The translations under genes were made by a program, and so were the position numbers. Positions 25,706 to 33,787 of a stretch of DNA of 54,728 bases are shown piece by piece. Source of the DNA: Brevibacillus formosus (GTDB lineage: Bacteria; Bacillota; Bacilli; Brevibacillales; Brevibacillaceae). The stretch lies in assembly GCF_003013405.1 (NCBI RefSeq), contig NZ_PXZL01000019.1:1-54728 (forward strand). The letters run 5' to 3'. Below the pieces are notes generated by a model. The model searched no databases. It worked only from the letters and a program-made list of their open reading frames with translations, and was not told where the DNA came from. Every line of letters begins with the position of its first letter. The stretch's first letter is position 1.

Positions 25706-26724
25706 ACATACATGCAGTAGTACTCGCAGCAGGAAAAGGAACCAGAATGAAGTCTTCGCTCTACAAGGTCATGCATCCAATCTGCGGAAAGCCGATGATT
25801 GAGCATGTCGTAGAGACATTGGAAGCCTTGTCGCTTCGCCATTTGGTCGTCGTTGTCGGTCACGGAGCCGAAGCAGTCAAAGATCAGTTGAAAAACCGCG
25901 TTCAGTATGCGTATCAACCGGAACAGCTGGGTACCGCTCACGCTGTTTGGATGAGCCACGAAATTCTTGGAGCGCAGGATGGCGTGACGATTGTCATGAA
26001 TGGCGATACACCGCTCGTACAAGAACAGACGTTGCGAAGTTTGCTTGAGTATCACCAGCTCAAACAAGCAGCAGCTACGGTTTTGACCTCCATTGTGGAC
26101 GAGCCTACAGGCTATGGCAGGATCATTCGCGACGAGAACGGCGATGTCCGTAAAATTATCGAGGAAAAAGACGCGACCTTGGGCCAAAAAAAGGTGAACG
26201 AGATCAGCACCGGAATCTTCTGCTTTGACAATCAAAAGCTGTTTTCGATGCTGCCGATGGTCTCAAACGAAAACGCGCAAGGGGAGTTTTACTTGCCGGA
26301 TGTTCTGGGGCTATTGCAAGAACAAGGTCATTTGGTAGCGGCGTTTGCAACGGATGATCCCGAAGAAGGCAATGGCGTCAATGATCGTGTGCAGCTCGCA
26401 GATTTGGAACAGCTGATGCGCAAGCGAATCAACGATTTCCATATGCGAAACGGAGTTACGATGATAGACCCGACCTCGACATACATCGACTCGGACGTAA
26501 TGATCGGGCGTGATACGGTGCTTTATCCGGGAACCTGCCTTTTTGGCGACACAAAGATCGGTGAAGGCTGCCAGATCGGGCCGCACGCGCTGGTTAAAAA
26601 CAAGAGCATCGAGGATTACACGAGAATTCAGCCGTTTTCAGCGGTTGACGGCAGTACGTTTGGTGAGCGGGCTTTTGCTGGAGTGGGAGCGACGACACAA
26701 CAGTACGGTACCGATCAGCACTGA
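25702..26724 (+). CDS. GlmU-like uridyltransferase lacking the acetyltransferase half
   Basis: The 340-residue protein corresponds to the front of GlmU. The uridyltransferase domain (about 1-230) is complete: LAAGKGTRMKSSLYKVMHPI, QPEQLGTAHAV, MNGDTPLV, TGYGRI and GVNDRVQL are all present. The left-handed helix starts about residue 255 but stops after a few hexapeptide turns, about 115 residues short of normal GlmU (about 456), so the acetyl-CoA and glucosamine-1-phosphate acetylation site is gone. It should form UDP-GlcNAc from GlcNAc-1-P and UTP, or act on GlcN-1-P; acetylation must come from another GlmU. The stop is native in position (TGATG overlap with the next gene), so this is not obviously a frameshift. 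Confidence 0.85.
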   Translation: MNIHAVVLAAGKGTRMKSSLYKVMHPICGKPMIEHVVETLEALSLRHLVVVVGHGAEAVKDQLKNRVQYAYQPEQLGTAHAVWMSHEILGAQDGVTIVMNGDTPLVQEQTLRSLLEYHQLKQAAATVLTSIVDEPTGYGRIIRDENGDVRKIIEEKDATLGQKKVNEISTGIFCFDNQKLFSMLPMVSNENAQGEFYLPDVLGLLQEQGHLVAAFATDDPEEGNGVNDRVQLADLEQLMRKRINDFHMRNGVTMIDPTSTYIDSDVMIGRDTVLYPGTCLFGDTKIGEGCQIGPHALVKNKSIEDYTRIQPFSAVDGSTFGERAFAGVGATTQQYGTDQH

Positions 26725-27632
26725 TGCAGGTACTTCGTCGCTATAGCTGGCTGTGGATAGCGCTGCTCCTTGTGACAGTAGCTTCGACCATCATGCTGTC
26801 GTTGGCAAACACCCGCTCTCCGCTGACAAAAGCAACCTGGATATGGAATGCCAAGCAAATGGAGACCCAAACCGATGAAATGATCGAGTTTGCCGAGAAG
26901 AACGACATCAACCTGATCTATCTTCACGTTGAACCAGCAGCTGTTGCGCCAGAGACCTATCGTACCTTCATTGAAAAAGCCAACCAGGCAGGCATTAAGG
27001 TAGAGGCGCTTGGCGGTGACCCAAATTGGGCGTTAACAGCGAATCGAGAGAGCATCGACGACCTGATCTCCTGGGTGAAGGCATTCAATCGCGGTGCCAA
27101 GCCAGATGAACGATTCTCGGGGATTCACGTCGATATCGAGCCGTATTTGTTGCCTGCATGGAAGGAAGACCAGGCAGAAATCGTCCGGCAATGGCTGAAA
27201 AATGTCAGCTATCTGGCAGCGGAGACGAAGAAAGATACGGATCTCGCTGTCGGTGCCGACTTGCCTTTTTGGATCGACTCCGTAAACGTTCCTGACAGTG
27301 ATGAAAAAGTGAGCAACTGGATGGTGCAGCGACTCGACAGTATTACGTTAATGGCCTACCGCAATCAAGCCCTTGGGCAAAATGGGATCGTCGAAATCGT
27401 AGAAAAGATCGTCGATGATGCCAATGTACGCAAAAAAGGGTCGGTCATCGTAGGCGTCAACATCATGGAGACGATGGAAGGCGCTCATGTGAGCTTTTAT
27501 GAAGAAGGCACAGAAGAGATGAACAACCAGTTGGCCATTTTACAGGAGGAGCTGTCAAACAACCCAGCGTTTGCAGGAAGTGCGATCCATGATTACGAGA
27601 GCTGGAAGCACGCAAGTCAACGAGAGGAGTAA
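26724..27632 (+). CDS. Exported GH18-like barrel protein, single domain
   Basis: The 302-residue protein has an N-terminal signal or anchor (about residues 8-28) and one domain of about 260 residues that is found twice more in the next gene. It opens with KATWIWNAKQM, has ENDINLIYLHVEP-like strands, and carries D137-I-E139 in GIHVDIEPYLLP and a later LMAYRNQ. A DxE at the end of a strand followed by a MAYR strand recalls GH18-like and related (beta/alpha)8 glycosidases, but the full DxxDxDxE motif is not seen. It probably acts on the polymer outside the cell. It starts one base inside the previous stop codon (TGATG), so translation is coupled. Confidence 0.65.
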   Translation: MQVLRRYSWLWIALLLVTVASTIMLSLANTRSPLTKATWIWNAKQMETQTDEMIEFAEKNDINLIYLHVEPAAVAPETYRTFIEKANQAGIKVEALGGDPNWALTANRESIDDLISWVKAFNRGAKPDERFSGIHVDIEPYLLPAWKEDQAEIVRQWLKNVSYLAAETKKDTDLAVGADLPFWIDSVNVPDSDEKVSNWMVQRLDSITLMAYRNQALGQNGIVEIVEKIVDDANVRKKGSVIVGVNIMETMEGAHVSFYEEGTEEMNNQLAILQEELSNNPAFAGSAIHDYESWKHASQREE

Positions 27633-27641
27633 CTTTGACGA

Positions 27642-29321
27642 ATGAAAGCTGCGCGCATCTATTTGAGTGTTCTCTGCCTGACGGTCGGCTTTCTGTTCGG
27701 CTTTTCCCCCGCGGAGAAGAAGAGTAAAGCAACATGGATCTGGCAATCCGAAATGATCGGGAGAGAGAAACAAGAGATTCTCGATTTCTGCAAAAGTAAC
27801 GATATTAATCTCGTCTACTTGCGAATCGAGATGAACAAGCCCTATGATTACTACCGCGATTTTATCCGCGAAGCGACAGAGATGGGGATCGAGGTTCATG
27901 CGGTAGCCGGCCATCCGGCGTGGTCACTCAAAAGCAATGAAAAGCGGATGATGAACATCGTCCACTGGGTAAAAAGCTACAACCGTGAAGCGCAGAAGAA
28001 TGAGCGTATTCGCGGGATTCAGTTAGACATCGAGCCGTATCTTTTGCCGTTTTGGGAGACCGATCAGAAGCGGATTATCCGTGAATGGCAAGCCAATGTG
28101 CAGGTGTTCACAGCCGAGGTGTCAAAAGATGAGGATTTGGTTGCCAGTGCAGCCATTCCATTTTGGCTGGACGATATTCCTGTTCCGGGGCAAGAAGAGA
28201 TGTCTCTGTCCAAATGGATGATCAGCAAGTTTGATACGGTATGTATCATGGCGTATCGTGACACCCTTTCTGGTCAAAACGGCATCCTGAATTTGATTGA
28301 TCAGGAAATGAAGGAATCGGATGAATTAGAGACACGTGTCTTGGTGGCTGTGAATATGAAGCCGCTGGATGAAGACCACACTTCTTTTGCAGAGGAAGGC
28401 CCGGCTCTCATGAACCAGCAATTAGAGCAATTGCCAGCACATTTGGCACAGCATCCGTCCTTCTCTGGTGTCGCGATTCACGATTATCGCTACTGGAAGG
28501 AGGCGACTCCACTGCCCCCGGCAACGAAGCAACGCTACAAAGGCACCTACATATGGCGTGCAGAATTGATTGGCACGGAAAAGGAGGAGATTCTCTCCTT
28601 TGCAGAACAAAACGGGGTGAATCTCCTCTATGTTCGTCTAGATTTGGAACAGCCGACTTCCTATTATCGCGATTTCGTGAGAGAGGCTCGTGAAGCGGGT
28701 ATCGAGGTTCATGCGATGGGCGGTCATCCGATTTGGGCTCTGTCTGAAAGTCGGAGCAAGATCATGAAGCTCGTGAATTGGGTGAAAGCTTACAATGAGG
28801 CTGTCTCGACAGAAGAGCAGTTTCACGGCATTCACTTAGACATTGAGCCGTACGTTCTTCCTGTCTGGCGCGAGGATAAAGAGAAGGTCTTGCGCCAGTG
28901 GATGGGCAACATCGAAGCGTTTGTCGAAGAGACCAAGAAAGAAACATCCTTGGAAGCAAGCGTCGATCTCGCCGCATGGCTGGACAAGACACCGACTCCG
29001 GGTCAGCCTGAATTGCCGTTTTCGCATTGGATGATTAAACAGCTTGATCATACGACCTTGATGGCATTTCGCGATCGCGCTCCTGGCATCATCGGCTTGG
29101 TTGAAAATCAGATGAAGTACGCAGAGAGCCTCCAGAAAAAGCTGGTCGTCGCCGTGGAAACGAAAGAGAGCCACGAAGGGAACGGGATTTCCTTTCACGA
29201 AGAAGGCATGGGCGAAATGGACCGGCAGCTGGATCTGGTGACAAAAGCACTGGATCGGTACTCCTCGTATTGGGGGCTCGCCGTACATGCCTATGACTAC
29301 TGGAAAACCGGGAAAGAGTAG
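27642..29321 (+). CDS. Exported protein with two tandem GH18-like barrels
   Basis: The 559-residue protein has a signal peptide (about 1-25) and two copies of the barrel domain seen in the preceding gene, about residues 28-290 and 297-556. Acidic pairs are D129/E131 (IQLDIEPYLLP) and D400/E402 (IHLDIEPYVLP). Each copy also has WIW/YIW at the start, a GHP(A/I)W strand, a MA(Y/F)RD strand and a SF(A/H)EEG motif near the end. The copies arose by duplication. Retention of the acidic pair in all three copies suggests each is active or binds sugar. Substrate is unknown; the operon's own polymer is the best guess. The start follows GAGAGGAG. Confidence 0.65.
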   Translation: MKAARIYLSVLCLTVGFLFGFSPAEKKSKATWIWQSEMIGREKQEILDFCKSNDINLVYLRIEMNKPYDYYRDFIREATEMGIEVHAVAGHPAWSLKSNEKRMMNIVHWVKSYNREAQKNERIRGIQLDIEPYLLPFWETDQKRIIREWQANVQVFTAEVSKDEDLVASAAIPFWLDDIPVPGQEEMSLSKWMISKFDTVCIMAYRDTLSGQNGILNLIDQEMKESDELETRVLVAVNMKPLDEDHTSFAEEGPALMNQQLEQLPAHLAQHPSFSGVAIHDYRYWKEATPLPPATKQRYKGTYIWRAELIGTEKEEILSFAEQNGVNLLYVRLDLEQPTSYYRDFVREAREAGIEVHAMGGHPIWALSESRSKIMKLVNWVKAYNEAVSTEEQFHGIHLDIEPYVLPVWREDKEKVLRQWMGNIEAFVEETKKETSLEASVDLAAWLDKTPTPGQPELPFSHWMIKQLDHTTLMAFRDRAPGIIGLVENQMKYAESLQKKLVVAVETKESHEGNGISFHEEGMGEMDRQLDLVTKALDRYSSYWGLAVHAYDYWKTGKE

Positions 29322-29373
29322 ACTATTGTTGTACAATAGAAGAAAACGAGCGTCGGAAAGAGGAGAATAAGCC

Positions 29374-29880
29374 ATGCGAGATGTGCAAAACCGACATCGA
29401 AATCTTCCGCAGCGTACGCCAGAGATGCTGTACAACGTGGTGCGCAAATTTTACCGCGGAGCAGTCAGTCATTTTGACTTGATTCAGGAGAAAAAACAGG
29501 AAGCACGCGCAGCCTTGGAAGCTGGTGACCACGACAAAATCCGTGCAGCCGTACACACGTTATTTTTGGAGTTCCATTTTTATGTGACCTGCTGGCTCCA
29601 GATTGAGCTTGCCTTGTATCGGCTGGCGCGTCAGGATGAACGCCTTGCGCAAGTGATGGAAAAATATCGACCATCGTTGGAAAAGCATGTTGCGGTACGG
29701 CAACTGCTGGATCATACGGAGGCGTGTGTGGAGGCGCAGTTCCAATCAACCGGGGATGGATGGTCCTGCGTGCAGAAGGATGCCTACGTGTTTGGCAGTA
29801 TTATTTTTACAGTGGATGAACAGAGTCTGCAAGATTTGCACGCCGTGTATCAAGCGATTTGGGAAAATGTACACCCCTGA
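29374..29880 (+). CDS. Unknown helical cytoplasmic protein
   Basis: The 168-residue product is not recognised. It is mainly helical and rich in Gln, Arg and Glu, with no signal peptide or membrane segment. Cys and Trp occur in FYVTCWLQIEL and GWSCVQKD. It begins 52 bp after the last barrel gene, behind AAAGAGGAG, and ends just before a strong terminator, so it is probably the last gene of the exopolysaccharide operon. Function cannot be proposed from the sequence. Confidence 0.6.
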   Translation: MRDVQNRHRNLPQRTPEMLYNVVRKFYRGAVSHFDLIQEKKQEARAALEAGDHDKIRAAVHTLFLEFHFYVTCWLQIELALYRLARQDERLAQVMEKYRPSLEKHVAVRQLLDHTEACVEAQFQSTGDGWSCVQKDAYVFGSIIFTVDEQSLQDLHAVYQAIWENVHP

Positions 29881-29896
29881 ACCATCACCCATATTA

Positions 29897-29932
29897 AAAA
29901 GCGTGACCGTCGCGATGGATGGTCACGCTTTT
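29897..29932. terminator. Bidirectional terminator
   Basis: AAAAGCGTGACC (29897-29908) and GGTCACGCTTTT (29921-29932) form a 12-bp stem with A/T tracts on both sides. It ends the exopolysaccharide operon on the plus strand and the spore-protein gene on the minus strand. Confidence 0.9.
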
Positions 29933-29937
29933 CTCAT

Positions 29938-30723
29938 TTAGAAAGTGCCAGGGAAGATTGAACCTGTGTGTGGAGCAACCTGACCTGGAGCGTTCAATTG
30001 GCGCACCTCTTGTGCATTCGTGCCAGCAAAACCGGGAGTGAAGACAGATTGTGCTCCCATGCCGAGTGTATTAGCAAAAGTCTGCTGTTGCTGTTGAGGC
30101 TGCTGTGCTTGCAGACCGAAGCCGGTGTTGTTCAATTGGCGTACTTCTTGAACATTGGTTCCGGCAAAGCCTGGGGAAAAGATGCTGCCAGCGTTTCCTG
30201 CTTGGTTCACAAAGCCAGTTTGTCCAGTGAAGCCAGTTTGTCCAGCGAAGCCAGTTTGACCCGCGAAGTTGCTATAGCCAGCTTGATTTCGCGCCTGAAC
30301 CTCTTGAACATTAGTTCCAGCAAAGCCAGGAGAAAAGACCGAGTTAGCTCCGCCACCAAATGCTGGTTGATACGATGGCTGCGCCTGGATGTACTGGGAT
30401 GCCTGATTTTGACCAAAACCAAATTGTTGTTGCTGTTGTTGTTGTGCTGGAAAGCTAGCATTTTGCTGTCTTACTTCTTGCGCATTGGTATTCGCAAAGC
30501 CTGGGGAAAAGATGGATTGGACACCACCAACTCCGCCACTGAAGGATACAGCAGATGAAGGCGCTCCAAGCGATTGTGCATGACCGCCTTGGTTCCAATA
30601 CTGTACTTCTTGTACGTTGGTTCCGGCGAAGCCTGGTTGGAACATAGAACCTGCAGGGCTTACTGCTCCAAAAAATTGAGGTTGTTGCTGAGATTGCATC
30701 ATATTGTTATTTGTGTAGGTCAT
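29938..30723 (-). CDS. Gamma-type SASP-like repeat protein
   Basis: The 261-residue protein carries five copies of a 14-18 residue unit of the form F-S-P-GFAGTN-VQEVRQLN (about residues 28, 71, 126, 183 and 231), separated by Gln-, Gly- and Ala-rich linkers. The unit resembles the FASETNAQQVRKQN repeat of gamma-type small acid-soluble spore proteins (SspE), which store amino acids in the spore core. The known proteins are under 100 residues with two or three units, so this one is greatly expanded. One linker holds three GQTGF(A/T/V) hexapeptides. The ATG at 30723 is chosen over 30741 because GGAGGTGGT lies between them. A coat or exosporium protein is an alternative. Confidence 0.72.
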   Translation of the reverse strand: MTYTNNNMMQSQQQPQFFGAVSPAGSMFQPGFAGTNVQEVQYWNQGGHAQSLGAPSSAVSFSGGVGGVQSIFSPGFANTNAQEVRQQNASFPAQQQQQQQFGFGQNQASQYIQAQPSYQPAFGGGANSVFSPGFAGTNVQEVQARNQAGYSNFAGQTGFAGQTGFTGQTGFVNQAGNAGSIFSPGFAGTNVQEVRQLNNTGFGLQAQQPQQQQQTFANTLGMGAQSVFTPGFAGTNAQEVRQLNAPGQVAPHTGSIFPGTF

Positions 30724-30789
30724 GGTTAAGACCACCTCCATGGAGTATTTTTTCCAAGGTTGATCAGGTCATGCATTCGAAACGAAAAA

Positions 30790-30816
30790 AACATGCCGGA
30801 GTCTAAACGGCATGTT
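30790..30816 (-). terminator. Terminator of the YheC/YheD operon
   Basis: On the minus strand AACATGCCG pairs with CGGCATGTT (9 bp) and is followed by a run of T residues. It lies about 240 bp beyond the last YheC/YheD gene and just upstream of the SASP-like gene. Confidence 0.8.
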
Positions 30817-31058
30817 CCTTTAGATCAAAATGTGAGACTTGCCTCATTGTTCAATGCTACCCGCACGTACAGCCAGCATGCCGATTCACCAATTGCGGTA
30901 GCGTTTATCTACAATCAGGAAGGATTGACCCATTATGAGCCAACAGCCTGGGGGTCAATCGCGTCAGCCAGTCGTTCGTTGGGTGATGCGCCGTTCCCCT
31001 TCCTGACGGGCAAATCGCACCAAGGTCGTCTGTGAATCAGCTAGGCTGTTCGACTCCC
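30817..31058. other. Gap between terminator and yheCD cluster
   Basis: With the terminator and SASP leader this makes a 335-bp stretch without a firm gene. A plus-strand frame (30793-31035, about 80 codons) is open but starts inside the terminator hairpin, has no ribosome binding site and matches nothing I recognise. It would be the 3' untranslated part of the yheCD transcript on the minus strand. Confidence 0.4.
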
Positions 31059-32366
31059 TTATCCTGCGGCAATGCCTCGCTTGTTTTGCAAGCGGGAGAC
31101 ATGCTGTGCGTAGTGGATCAAATTCGCTAATGATAATCGTCGGATCGATGGTTCATCGAATTTCTCAGGCTTTGCATTCGCTTCAAAGAGCCATAGCTTT
31201 CCTTCTTCTGTCAAGCCAAGGTCCATCGACATTTCAGCCAAATCCGTCCATTCTGCATTTAAAGACCGTGCAATGGCGAGCGCTGTTTCGTGAATGTGTC
31301 TTTCCATTTGCTCGGGATTATTTTTGAACAAAGCTTGCAGAACGGTTGATAACGAGTGGATCGAGCCTCCCCGTGGCACATGAGTGGTGATGCTTTGCGA
31401 GCCAGACCTTCTGATGCCAACTCCGGTTACGCTCCACTCGCCCTCACCATCTTTCTGTACGAGGACGCGCACATCAAAAGGTTTGCCGTTGTAGCGAGCA
31501 CGACGGATACCTTGCTGCATGATGTACTTCTGTTGTTTAACATGAAGCCGAATGTGCTTCCATACCTCATTCAAATTGGAAAAGCGGCGAGTAATGGCCT
31601 TTTGCTCCTTTAACCGTTGCAGGAACCACTTATCGTTTTTGAAATCAATGCGCATAATTCCCTGACCAGCTTTACCCCGCACAGGTTTCAAGTAGACAAA
31701 GCGATGCTCCGTGCAAAAGCTTCGAAAGCGAGCCAAGGTGTCCAGCTGTTTCGTCTCCGGTAGAAAAGCTTGCACTTCCAGGTGAGACTCAAGCATCGCA
31801 AACAGCTGTTGCTTGTCAAAAAAGGCGCGATTAAACAATGTGACATTTGGCATCTCATGGATACGGTTCAGTGCTCTTCGGACTTCAGGTCGCCGTTCTG
31901 CTTTTCTCGTCGGAATTCGGTTGTAAACCACATGGGGGAAAGGTAGAATCACCTCTTGCCACGAGTTTAGACGATTGTTGTACAAATAGCCGCGCACCTT
32001 TTTCTTCTCCCAATTGATTCCTTGTGGAGTGAACACATATACGAGTGCACCCCATTGCTTTCCCGATTTAGTAATATCCTTGAAGTTCTCGCGATTTCCT
32101 AAAAATGTTGCCCCTTCACCAACGGTCAATATGCCAAATAATGGGCCAAGCTTCAGGGAGTCGCCCGCCATTTTCCAGTTAATGCGTGTACGAATACGGC
32201 TTGCTTGCACGCGAGGTAAACCAGCGTATATCCGTTTCGTATGAGAAAAGGGACCGAGACTGGCGACCAGTGGCTTTGGCGAGCGTTTAAGGACTAGCCG
32301 TGGTAACTGTACGAACCATCTACCGCTAGGGAGGATCGTCAGCCACCCGGAGCGCTGCTGAAGCAT
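31059..32366 (-). CDS. YheC/YheD-family ATP-grasp spore-coat protein (fourth in operon)
   Basis: The 435-residue protein has the YheC/YheD layout: an N-terminal domain (about 1-130) with LGPLFGILT, then an ATP-grasp domain with VYLKPVRGKAGQGIMRI, KPFDVRVLVQKDG and a C-terminal metal/ATP segment MSMDLGLTEEGKLWLFEANAK-like. ATP-grasp enzymes join a carboxylate to an amine; the substrate here is unknown. Homologues in B. subtilis are annotated as endospore coat-associated. It is the last of four paralogues on the minus strand, 41 bp after the third. The start follows GGAAGGAGGAA. Ser/Met replaces the more common Gly near the metal site (EMSMDLG), a small deviation. Confidence 0.83.
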   Translation of the reverse strand: MLQQRSGWLTILPSGRWFVQLPRLVLKRSPKPLVASLGPFSHTKRIYAGLPRVQASRIRTRINWKMAGDSLKLGPLFGILTVGEGATFLGNRENFKDITKSGKQWGALVYVFTPQGINWEKKKVRGYLYNNRLNSWQEVILPFPHVVYNRIPTRKAERRPEVRRALNRIHEMPNVTLFNRAFFDKQQLFAMLESHLEVQAFLPETKQLDTLARFRSFCTEHRFVYLKPVRGKAGQGIMRIDFKNDKWFLQRLKEQKAITRRFSNLNEVWKHIRLHVKQQKYIMQQGIRRARYNGKPFDVRVLVQKDGEGEWSVTGVGIRRSGSQSITTHVPRGGSIHSLSTVLQALFKNNPEQMERHIHETALAIARSLNAEWTDLAEMSMDLGLTEEGKLWLFEANAKPEKFDEPSIRRLSLANLIHYAQHVSRLQNKRGIAAG

Positions 32367-32407
32367 GGTGTTCCTCCTTCCTGAAAAACGGTACAGATCG
32401 CGTGCGA

Positions 32408-33784
32408 CTAGAAATTGGCCAAATAACAGCTATAATCGACGAGCAGCTTGCGGGATTCTTGATCAGCCTGCCTGAGTCGGGCGTGCTTGAATATAGAACG
32501 GCCAGGCTTGGAATTCGCTTCGAACATCCAGACATGGCCTTGCGTATCAATCCCCATGTCCAGCCCCAATTCGCCTAAATCAATCCCTTTTGCCAGTTCA
32601 ATTGCGGTAGCGAGTCGGATTGAGGCATCAGAAATACGCTGGGTCATGAGGGCTTTTTGTCTGCCAAACAGGTGCTGCAACAGGTCATCGCCGGGGATGA
32701 CAGTGCCACCTGTACGTACGTGGGTAGTTACGCTGCCAGAACCTGCAACCTTGGCTGCCGTGCAGGAGACAACCCACTCGTTTTGTTGATTTTTATGCAG
32801 GTGAACACGGAAATCAAACGGACGTCCATGGAATGTCATGAGCGGAATGCCCTGTTGTGCCAAATACGCACTGACGCGACGACTGCGGAAGACATGCTGA
32901 TAAAGGCTGGACAGCTTGGAAAATTGTTTTTTTACATTGCCGCTGCCTGTATGATAAGAGGCAGTAAAGCCACCGCCTGCCTGGCGAACCACTTTGACAA
33001 TCCCGTAACCGAGACTTCCGTTTTTGGGCTTCAAATAAACGATGGGGTATTTACGCAGCAAGTTTCGAACCGTTGTAAGAGAAGGAGAGGTGTAAGTCTC
33101 CGGGATATGCTCATTCACTTCTGGATTCGGATACAGCAGTTGGTGCACACCCCATTTGTTAAAAAAGCCCTGATTGAACATTGGTAAATTGGGGTAACTG
33201 GCGAGTCGATACTTGAATTCCTGAACGGCTTCATGCTTTTCTGCCGACCGAGAGGGAATACGATCATAGACGACATCGGGCATGGCGGTAACATGCTTTT
33301 TCCAAAAATAGCCGCCTGACTTGTTTCTGCGCAAAAACCACGCTTTGACCGTATTGGATTCCCAGTCCACATCGGTTGGAGAAAATATATAGTAGAAAAC
33401 GCCTTTCCCTTCTTGTGCCTGTAACAGATTGTAAAAAAACGAGGTGCGAGAGCCAATTGGCTGCTTGGGATCTCGTCTTATGCCAGTCGTAACGATCCCG
33501 ATTGAAGGACCGATTCGGAGTGCGGAGCCCTCGAGTTTGAGCTGGATCAAGCCAGGGTGAGGAATGCCCAGCTCCGTTTGCAAGAGCGTCGTCACTTTCA
33601 TGACGTTCGCATCCGGATTGCGTTTATCTTGTAAGACAGTTGCGACTACTTCCTTTTTACCCAGTAAGACTTTAATTTTTTGGCGTTGCCGCAGCTGCAG
33701 CTGTTGGAAGAGAGTAGCTGGCAGGATAATCCCACTGATACGGGGGTTGGAAAGGAAGCGAAGCCGCATTCTAAACGTTTCCAT
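32408..33784 (-). CDS. YheC/YheD-family ATP-grasp spore-coat protein (third in operon)
   Basis: The 458-residue protein has an N-terminal beta-rich part (RISGIILPATLFQQLQLRQ, about 15-60), the GPSIGIVTTG strand, and an ATP-grasp domain with YLKPKNGSLGYGIVKV, RPFDFRVHLHKNQ and LGLDMGIDTQGHVWMFEANS. The glycine-rich loop and the final E-x-N metal ligands are intact, so it should be catalytically active. Substrate is unknown. The start follows TAGGAGG. It sits 3 bp after its upstream neighbour, showing a compact operon probably expressed in the mother cell during sporulation. Confidence 0.84.
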   Translation of the reverse strand: METFRMRLRFLSNPRISGIILPATLFQQLQLRQRQKIKVLLGKKEVVATVLQDKRNPDANVMKVTTLLQTELGIPHPGLIQLKLEGSALRIGPSIGIVTTGIRRDPKQPIGSRTSFFYNLLQAQEGKGVFYYIFSPTDVDWESNTVKAWFLRRNKSGGYFWKKHVTAMPDVVYDRIPSRSAEKHEAVQEFKYRLASYPNLPMFNQGFFNKWGVHQLLYPNPEVNEHIPETYTSPSLTTVRNLLRKYPIVYLKPKNGSLGYGIVKVVRQAGGGFTASYHTGSGNVKKQFSKLSSLYQHVFRSRRVSAYLAQQGIPLMTFHGRPFDFRVHLHKNQQNEWVVSCTAAKVAGSGSVTTHVRTGGTVIPGDDLLQHLFGRQKALMTQRISDASIRLATAIELAKGIDLGELGLDMGIDTQGHVWMFEANSKPGRSIFKHARLRQADQESRKLLVDYSCYLANF

Positions 33785-33787
33785 GCT

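Noticed and set aside
30209..30262. Short regular repeats that could suggest a CRISPR or VNTR
   Set aside because: They are in-frame hexapeptide codon repeats of the SASP-like protein with no spacers.
30793..31035. Open frame of about 80 codons on the plus strand
   Set aside because: It begins inside the minus-strand terminator hairpin, has no ribosome binding site, and matches no family I recognise.
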